From Akkermansiaceae bacterium UBA985 (GTDB taxonomy: Bacteria; Verrucomicrobiota; Verrucomicrobiia; Verrucomicrobiales; Akkermansiaceae): 12,069 bases of DNA. Positions 7,032 to 12,069 of the stretch are shown here, one piece after another (positions within the stretch are counted from its first letter, which is position 1; every line of letters begins with the position of its first letter). The DNA is taken from NCBI GenBank assembly GCA_002292185.1, contig DBBL01000061.1, positions 1-12,069 on the forward strand, given 5' to 3'. The translations under genes and the position numbers were made by a program. The notes beneath the pieces are model-generated. The model made no database searches, had not been told where the DNA came from, and was given only the letters and a program-made list of their open reading frames with translations.

Positions 7032-8165
7032 ATGAAAAGAACATTCAAGATCCCGCCAGCAGCCACCCAGGTGCTAACCACCTCACTGAAAGCACTCGCC
7101 ACATTGAGCGCCATTCTTGCCCCGGCACTGTTCACCGCCTGCGGTGACAAGGAAACTGCTCCGGAAAAAAATTACGTGCGGCCTGTAAAGGTGGTGGAGA
7201 TTGATTCCTCCACGATGGAGAGAATCTATGAGTTCCCCGGCCAGATCCAGGCGGGCCAGCAGCTAGACCTCGCTTTTGAAGTGCCCGGTAAGCTCACCAC
7301 CATTAATGTGAAGGAGGGTGACTTCCTCAAGAAGGGCGAGCTTGTGGCGACTCTTGATACACGTGACTACCAGTCCACGCTCAACTCCGCCAAGGCGACT
7401 CTGGAGGAGGCCAAGCTGGAGCGGGACCGTAACCAGAGGCTCTTTGACCAGCAGGCAGGATCCAAGGAGGCGGTGGAGAAGTCCATCCGCACAGTACAAA
7501 CCGCGCAGGCGAGCTTCGACAAGACAAAGAAGGCCTTTGAAGACACCAGTCTGAAAGCTCCCTTCTCAGGGGTGGTGGCGAAGGTCTTTGTCGATGATTT
7601 CCAGAACGTAAGTGCTAACCAAGACATCGTGGTGATGCAGGATACGACGACTTTTGAAGCGGTGATCGATATTCCGGAGACTCTCTGGGTGCTCGCCAAG
7701 CCAGGCTTGAGTAACGAGAAGCGCACCAAGCGCTCCCGTCCGGAGATCCGCCTCACCGCACTTCGCGGGGCGAGCTTCCCGGCAAAGATTTCCGAGACCT
7801 CCATGCTCGCGGACCCGAAGACGCGCACTTTTCAGGTGACGCTCACTTTCTCTCCACCCGCGGATCTCAACATCAGCCCGGGGATGACGGCTGCTGCGGT
7901 TATTCACTGGGCAGGCGAGGCACCGGGAGGGACAGCCATGTTCACCGTTCCGGTGGGCGCAGTTGGCTTTGATGATGCGGGCAAGGCCTACATCTGGAAA
8001 ATCGACGAGGAGAAAATGACTGCCGGCCGCGTGGAAGTCCAGGCGGGTGAGGTGACTGATGGCAGCATCGGTATTTCCGGTGAACTCACAGTGGGGGATA
8101 TGCTGGCGGCGTCCGGCATTGCCCAAATACGTGAGGGCATGGTGCTGAAGCGCTGGCAGCCCTAA
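7032..8165 (+). CDS. RND periplasmic adaptor lipoprotein (membrane fusion protein)
   Basis: Links the inner-membrane pump to the outer-membrane channel; 377 aa, typical of AcrA/MexA-type adaptors. A signal sequence ends at LFTAC, giving lipid-modified Cys37. Then come the first half of the lipoyl domain (about 70-110, with VPGKLTTINVKEGDFLKKGE), a helical hairpin (about 111-160) and the second lipoyl half (LKAPFSGVVAKVFVDD, about 164-179). A beta-barrel domain follows, with the DPKTRTFQVTLTF motif (261-273), and a membrane-proximal domain begins near TVPVGAVGF. The ATG at 7032 gives the signal peptide; the frame is open upstream into the channel gene, but only as an out-of-frame shadow. The pump gene follows almost at once. 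The substrate cannot be told from sequence. Confidence 0.94.
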   Translation: MKRTFKIPPAATQVLTTSLKALATLSAILAPALFTACGDKETAPEKNYVRPVKVVEIDSSTMERIYEFPGQIQAGQQLDLAFEVPGKLTTINVKEGDFLKKGELVATLDTRDYQSTLNSAKATLEEAKLERDRNQRLFDQQAGSKEAVEKSIRTVQTAQASFDKTKKAFEDTSLKAPFSGVVAKVFVDDFQNVSANQDIVVMQDTTTFEAVIDIPETLWVLAKPGLSNEKRTKRSRPEIRLTALRGASFPAKISETSMLADPKTRTFQVTLTFSPPADLNISPGMTAAAVIHWAGEAPGGTAMFTVPVGAVGFDDAGKAYIWKIDEEKMTAGRVEVQAGEVTDGSIGISGELTVGDMLAASGIAQIREGMVLKRWQP

Positions 8166-8184
8166 GTGCCCATTGAAGCCACCT

Positions 8185-8205
8185 ACTCATCCATTATTTC
8201 CGTCC
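8185..8205 (+). repeat. Pyrimidine-rich leader repeat before the pump gene
   Basis: Contains ACTCATC, the 11-mer TCATCCATTAT (8187-8197) and TTCCGTCC (8198-8205), ending two bases before the pump ATG. All three elements also occur in the leader of the adaptor gene. The exact 11-mer occurs in both leaders, so chance is unlikely, but I did not scan the whole window base by base for further copies. Confidence 0.5.
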
Positions 8206-8207
8206 CA

Positions 8208-11200
8208 ATGAATATTGCAAAGTTTAGTATCGAGCGAAAGACAATCACCCTGGTGCTGACAGCGGCGCTCGTGCTTGGAGGTGCCATTGGCTACCAGAAC
8301 ATGAGCCGCCTTGAGGACCCTGAGTTCACCATCAAGGATGCTCTGGTCATCACCCCCTATGCCGGGGCGACTGCCCGTGAGGTGGAGGAGGAGGTCACTG
8401 ATGAGATGGAGGTGGCCGTGCAGAAGATGTCCCAGCTGGATGAAATCCAATCCCGCTCTGAGCGTGGTCTGTCAACCCTGACGGTCACCATGCAGGACAA
8501 GTATGACAAGTCCTCGCTACCCCAGATCTGGGACGAGCTGCGCCGTAAGGTCAATGATGCCCAGAAGAATCTGCCACCCGGTGCGGGCCCGTCGATCGTG
8601 GTTGATGACTACGGTGACGTCTACGGGGTGTTCATTGTTTTCTATGGTAAGGACTATAGCTACGCGGAGCTCAAAAAAGTCACCGACATGCTCCGGCGTG
8701 AGCTCTTGCTCGTTGAGGATGTTGCCAAGATCGATAGCTTCGGGGAGCGCAGGGAGGCGGTTTACATTGAGCTGGATCGTGACCGCATCGCCCAGCTCGG
8801 GGTGCCTCCTGCGATGATCATTAGGGAACTGCAGTCCAAGAACCTGGTCAGTGACGCGGGCAGGGCCAAGGTGGGTTCTGAGTTTATTACCCTGAACCCG
8901 ACCGGGGAATACACCACGGTGGAGGACTTTAACGGCTTGCTGCTCAACGCGGAGGATAAGCAGTTCTACCTGCGGGATGTGGGTAGAGTGGTGCGGGGCT
9001 ATGTCGACCCTTATGACAGTGGGATTCTTTATGATGGCAAGAATGCCATTGGGCTCGGTATTTCCACGGTGTCAGGGGGTAATGTGGTGACCATGGGTGA
9101 GGCCCTGAAGGCGAGGCTCGCGGAACTTCAGACCGAGATCCCGCTAGGGGTCAAGGTAGGCGTTGTTTCCCTGCAGTCCGAGGCGGTTAACATCGCGATC
9201 AAGGGTTTTGTGGTTAGTTTGTTAGAGGCAGTGGCGATTGTCGTTGTGGTGTTGCTCTTTTTCATGGGCGCGCGCAGTGGCCTGCTCATTGGTGCGGTGC
9301 TCACGATCACCATCATCGGGTCCTTGTTCTTTCTTGAGCGCATGGGCGTGGCCCTTGAACGCATCTCGCTGGGAGCACTCATCATCGCGCTCGGCATGCT
9401 GGTGGATAATGCCATCGTGGTGGTTGACGGTATCCTAGTAGGGCTCCAAAAAGGTAAGAAGGGGGTGGATGCGGCAATTGATGTGGTCAAGCAGTCCGGT
9501 ATCCCTCTATTAGGTGCCACAATTATCGCCATCATGGCCTTTGCTGCGATTGGTACTTCACAGGACTCCACCGGTGAATTCTGCCGCTCGCTCTTTCAGG
9601 TGATCATGGTTTCGCTTCTACTCAGCTGGGTGACGGCGGTGACACTTACGCCACTGCTCGGGACGATGTTTCTCAAAGGACCCAAGGCGAAAAATGATGC
9701 GAATGATGATGCAGGAGAGGATGCCAAGGATGAGAGCGAGAAGGATCCATACGATACCGCGTTCTATCGCCGTTACCGTGGGCTGCTTTCCACCTGTATC
9801 CGCTTCCGCTGGATTACAGTTGCTGCGGTGGCTGGGATCTTCATTGCCGCTGTGTTTGGCTTTGGATTTGTGAAGCAGAGTTTCTTCCCGCCATCGACAC
9901 GGCCGCAGTTCATGGTCGATCTCTGGCTTCCCCAGGGCACTCACATCAATGAGACCGAGGCTAAGGCCAAGGAGCTCGAGGCAGGTGTCAGGAAGATGGA
10001 GGGCGTTACCCACGTTTCCAGTTTGATTGGCAAAGGTGGATTACGCTTCCTGCTGACTTATTCGCCGGAGCGCACGAACTCCGCCTACGCGCAGCTCTTG
10101 GTGGATGTTGAGGACGCCACCCAAGTGGATAAACTCATCCCGGAGATTGATGCCTACATTAAGAAGAACTTCCCAGCCACCCTTGGCTATGGCTATAAGT
10201 TCGAGCTCGGCCCCGGCTCTAAGGGCAAAGTCCAGGCGCAATTCATTGGCTCGGATAGTGACGTGCTGCGCAATCTTGCCAACCAGGCCCGTGACATCAT
10301 GGAGGCTAACTCCAAGGCCAAGGCGGTGCGGACGGACTGGCGCCAGCGCGCCAAGGTGATCCGGCCCGTGGTCATTGAGGAACAGGCCAATCTCATGGGT
10401 ATTGATCGCAAGGAAATTGCCGATGCGGTCAGGCGTGCATTCCAGGGTCAGTCGATCGGGGTTTATCGTGAGGGTGACTTGTTATTACCCATGATCATGC
10501 GCGCTCCTGAATTTGAGCGGGATAGCATTGACTCACTGCGCAGTATCCAGATCTGGAGCTGGTCTGCCCGCCGCCACATTCCGATCATGGAGGTCGTATC
10601 CGGCTTTGAGACCAGCTACGAGGATGAGATCATCATTCGCAAGGACCGGAAACGTACGATTACCACCTTCTGTGACCCGGCATCGGGAACGGCGAATGAG
10701 TTGCTCGCGGAGCTCATGCCCAAGATTGAGGAGATCGAGCTGCCTGATGGATATAAATTACACTGGGCTGGTGAGTATGAGGACTCGGGCGAGGCCCAGG
10801 GATCTCTGATGGCAAGTATTCCGGTGTTCATAGGCCTCATGATTCTCGCTACGATTTGCCTGTTTAATAACCTGCGCCAACCTCTGGTAATCTGGCTCTG
10901 CGTGCCGCTGGCACTTATTGGTGTTTCCGCGGGTCTGCTATCCACCGGCCAGCCATTCGGCTTCATGGCGCTACTTGGTTTCCTGAGTCTTTCCGGAATG
11001 CTGATCAAGAATGCCATTGTGCTTATTGATGAGATCAATGCCCAACTTGCCACAGGAGCCGGCCCGATGGAGGCTATCCTTGCCTCGGGCGCGAGCAGAT
11101 TGCGTCCCGTTGCTATGGCGGCTTCCACCACAGCACTCGGTATGCTGCCACTGTTTTTTGACGCGTTCTTTGTCTCTATGGCAGTGACCATCGTCTTTGG

Positions 11201-11273
11201 TCTGGTGTGCGCCACCGTGCTGACGATGATTGTGGTGCCGGTCTTTTACGCGATCGTTTACCGGGTGAAGTAA
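8208..11273 (+). CDS. RND efflux pump permease (AcrB family)
   Basis: Inner-membrane proton-driven pump; 1021 aa, full length. The N-terminal helix (ITLVLTAALVLGG) is followed by RLEDPEF and the TPYAGATAREVEEEVTD porter segment typical of the family. The TM4 relay reads L-V-D400-N401-A-I-V-V-V-D; the second Asp of AcrB is Asn here, as in many RND pumps. TM10 keeps the relay Lys (K934) in SGMLIKNAIVLIDE. Two large periplasmic loops and the repeated two-half layout are evident. An acidic linker (about 496-514, rich in D/E/K) joins the halves on the cytoplasmic side. I start at MNIAKFSIERKT, the usual RND N-terminus; a GTG at 8166, directly after the adaptor stop, would add 14 atypical residues. 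The presence of NodT and AcrA-type partners favours organic compounds over metals, but the substrate is unknown. Confidence 0.95.
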   Translation: MNIAKFSIERKTITLVLTAALVLGGAIGYQNMSRLEDPEFTIKDALVITPYAGATAREVEEEVTDEMEVAVQKMSQLDEIQSRSERGLSTLTVTMQDKYDKSSLPQIWDELRRKVNDAQKNLPPGAGPSIVVDDYGDVYGVFIVFYGKDYSYAELKKVTDMLRRELLLVEDVAKIDSFGERREAVYIELDRDRIAQLGVPPAMIIRELQSKNLVSDAGRAKVGSEFITLNPTGEYTTVEDFNGLLLNAEDKQFYLRDVGRVVRGYVDPYDSGILYDGKNAIGLGISTVSGGNVVTMGEALKARLAELQTEIPLGVKVGVVSLQSEAVNIAIKGFVVSLLEAVAIVVVVLLFFMGARSGLLIGAVLTITIIGSLFFLERMGVALERISLGALIIALGMLVDNAIVVVDGILVGLQKGKKGVDAAIDVVKQSGIPLLGATIIAIMAFAAIGTSQDSTGEFCRSLFQVIMVSLLLSWVTAVTLTPLLGTMFLKGPKAKNDANDDAGEDAKDESEKDPYDTAFYRRYRGLLSTCIRFRWITVAAVAGIFIAAVFGFGFVKQSFFPPSTRPQFMVDLWLPQGTHINETEAKAKELEAGVRKMEGVTHVSSLIGKGGLRFLLTYSPERTNSAYAQLLVDVEDATQVDKLIPEIDAYIKKNFPATLGYGYKFELGPGSKGKVQAQFIGSDSDVLRNLANQARDIMEANSKAKAVRTDWRQRAKVIRPVVIEEQANLMGIDRKEIADAVRRAFQGQSIGVYREGDLLLPMIMRAPEFERDSIDSLRSIQIWSWSARRHIPIMEVVSGFETSYEDEIIIRKDRKRTITTFCDPASGTANELLAELMPKIEEIELPDGYKLHWAGEYEDSGEAQGSLMASIPVFIGLMILATICLFNNLRQPLVIWLCVPLALIGVSAGLLSTGQPFGFMALLGFLSLSGMLIKNAIVLIDEINAQLATGAGPMEAILASGASRLRPVAMAASTTALGMLPLFFDAFFVSMAVTIVFGLVCATVLTMIVVPVFYAIVYRVK

Positions 11274-11283
11274 CTTACTTACC

Positions 11284-11967
11284 ATGTTCGCTTCAAAGCA
11301 ATTTTCCAACAAAGCAGGGCGTCACACCCTACTGCTGGTTTGCCTGCTTGTCACTATGGTTTGCCTGCCGTTGCTCGAGCACTTGCCCATTGGCCGTATT
11401 TTACTCAGTGTTTGGTTTCTGCTGACTTCCGGCGTGTTGCTTGCCTCCTTCTCCGGCAAAGGGCGCCAACATCGTATCCTGCTGCTAGCGGGGGGGATTT
11501 TTTCTGCCCTGCTGTTGGCTAATCTGGTGATCCAATCAGCGGGCTGGAGCTCGACCGCGTTTCAGATGATCGCTTTCCCGTATGGCCTGATCTTTCTCTC
11601 CTGGGTCACCGGGCTACTGCTCTATTCCATCTTTCAGGCGGAGCGAGTCACACCCGATCTCATTTCCGGAGCTGTCGTCGCCTACTTGTTACTCGGCATT
11701 TGCTGGGGTGGGCTCTACTCGTTTATTGAGCTGACTCAGCCTGGCTCGTTCTCGTTTTCAGGTGAGGGTGGTGAGGAGCTTTCCTCCCTGTTTTATTTCA
11801 GCTTTGTCACCCTGACGACCCTCGGCTACGGGGATATCTTGCCCTTGAGTAAAATCGCCCGAACCAGCGCTTACCTTGAGGCAGTCACGGGGGTCATGTT
11901 CACGGCTATTCTCATCGCCGGTCTGGTGGGAAGCGTTCGCATGGGTCGAACGAAGGGCGAAGACTGA
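11284..11967 (+). CDS. Six-helix potassium channel
   Basis: Predicted inner-membrane ion channel of the Ion_trans_2 (two-helix pore) type; 227 aa. Hydrophobic helices lie at about 15-31, 39-56, 64-83, 94-117 and 127-150, then a pore helix and the K+ selectivity filter TTLGYGD (178-184), and a last helix at about 196-217. The fourth helix lacks the regular Arg/Lys ladder of voltage sensors, so voltage gating is unlikely. There is no cytoplasmic RCK/TrkA domain, only a short tail (RMGRTKGED), so gating is unknown. The gene starts 10 bases after the pump stop, with no room for a promoter, and is probably read from the pump transcript. There is no Shine-Dalgarno (TTACC precedes ATG). The K+ specificity rests on the intact filter; the link to efflux is inference. 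Confidence 0.9.
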   Translation: MFASKQFSNKAGRHTLLLVCLLVTMVCLPLLEHLPIGRILLSVWFLLTSGVLLASFSGKGRQHRILLLAGGIFSALLLANLVIQSAGWSSTAFQMIAFPYGLIFLSWVTGLLLYSIFQAERVTPDLISGAVVAYLLLGICWGGLYSFIELTQPGSFSFSGEGGEELSSLFYFSFVTLTTLGYGDILPLSKIARTSAYLEAVTGVMFTAILIAGLVGSVRMGRTKGED

Positions 11968-12029
11968 GCCGGCGGCTGGTGCGTGTGAAATAAATGAGTT
12001 CGTCGAGGTGTGGTGCATGATGGGGCTGC

Positions 12030-12069
12030 ATGATTGTTCGCCATATTCTCAAATCGAGTCTGTTAGGCG
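12030..12069 (+). CDS. Possible 5' end of a gene running off the window
   Basis: An ATG preceded by GGGG at short distance opens a frame (MIVRHILKSSLLG) with no stop before the window ends. The basic then hydrophobic start could be an N-terminus, but 13 codons prove little. An overlapping ATG at 12017 in another frame is also open. The 62 bases between the channel stop and this point hold only a weak 4-base hairpin near 11968. Confidence 0.2.
   Translation, partial: MIVRHILKSSLLG

Noticed and set aside
7566..8126. 186-aa minus-strand ORF opposite the adaptor gene
   Set aside because: Antisense shadow; no recognisable domain and the sense gene is certain.
9402..9410. Asn in place of the second relay Asp in the pump TM4 as a sign of inactivity
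   Set aside because: VDNA is common in functional RND pumps, and the TM10 Lys and first Asp are present.
10616..11215. 199-aa minus-strand ORF opposite the pump 3' end
   Set aside because: Antisense shadow of a strongly conserved RND region; composition is that of reversed hydrophobic codons.
11968..11978. AGCC-GGC-GGCT as terminator after the channel gene
   Set aside because: Stem of only four pairs and no T-run, so too weak to call.

Overview
The window comes from a Gram-negative bacterium that respires with menaquinone. The evidence is two outer-membrane efflux lipoproteins, a three-gene menaquinone block and a tripartite RND pump. The style of the RND N-terminus, the short MenE and the near absence of Shine-Dalgarno sequences suggest Verrucomicrobiota or a relative. 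That placement is tentative, because there is no rRNA or other phylogenetic marker here.

Left part, minus strand (1 to about 2340): reading leftwards, a 91-aa acylphosphatase, a small exported Cys-rich protein, and a TolC/CzcC-type outer-membrane lipoprotein. The last two look like the start of a heavy-metal RND efflux operon whose adaptor and pump genes would lie beyond base 1. A perfect TATAAT box and an inverted repeat precede the Cys-rich gene.

Middle, plus strand (2447-5429): a tight menA-menC-menE block, divergent from the acylphosphatase. MenC makes o-succinylbenzoate, MenE activates it to the CoA thioester, and MenA prenylates the later product dihydroxynaphthoate at the membrane. 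menF, menD, menH and menB are not in the window.

Right part, plus strand (5525-11967): a complete RND export operon in the order outer-membrane factor (NodT type), periplasmic adaptor, inner-membrane pump (AcrB family). The fourth gene, only 10 bases after the pump, encodes a six-helix potassium channel with an intact TLGYGD filter. The pump and channel may be co-transcribed, which is an unusual pairing.

I see no rRNA, tRNA, CRISPR array, transposase or phage gene. The points most worth following up are the Cys-rich protein, the pump-channel pairing, the repeated pyrimidine-rich leaders in the pump operon, three inverted repeats that could be operators or RNA hairpins, and the lack of Shine-Dalgarno sequences across the window. 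I found no clear evidence of an entirely new system.
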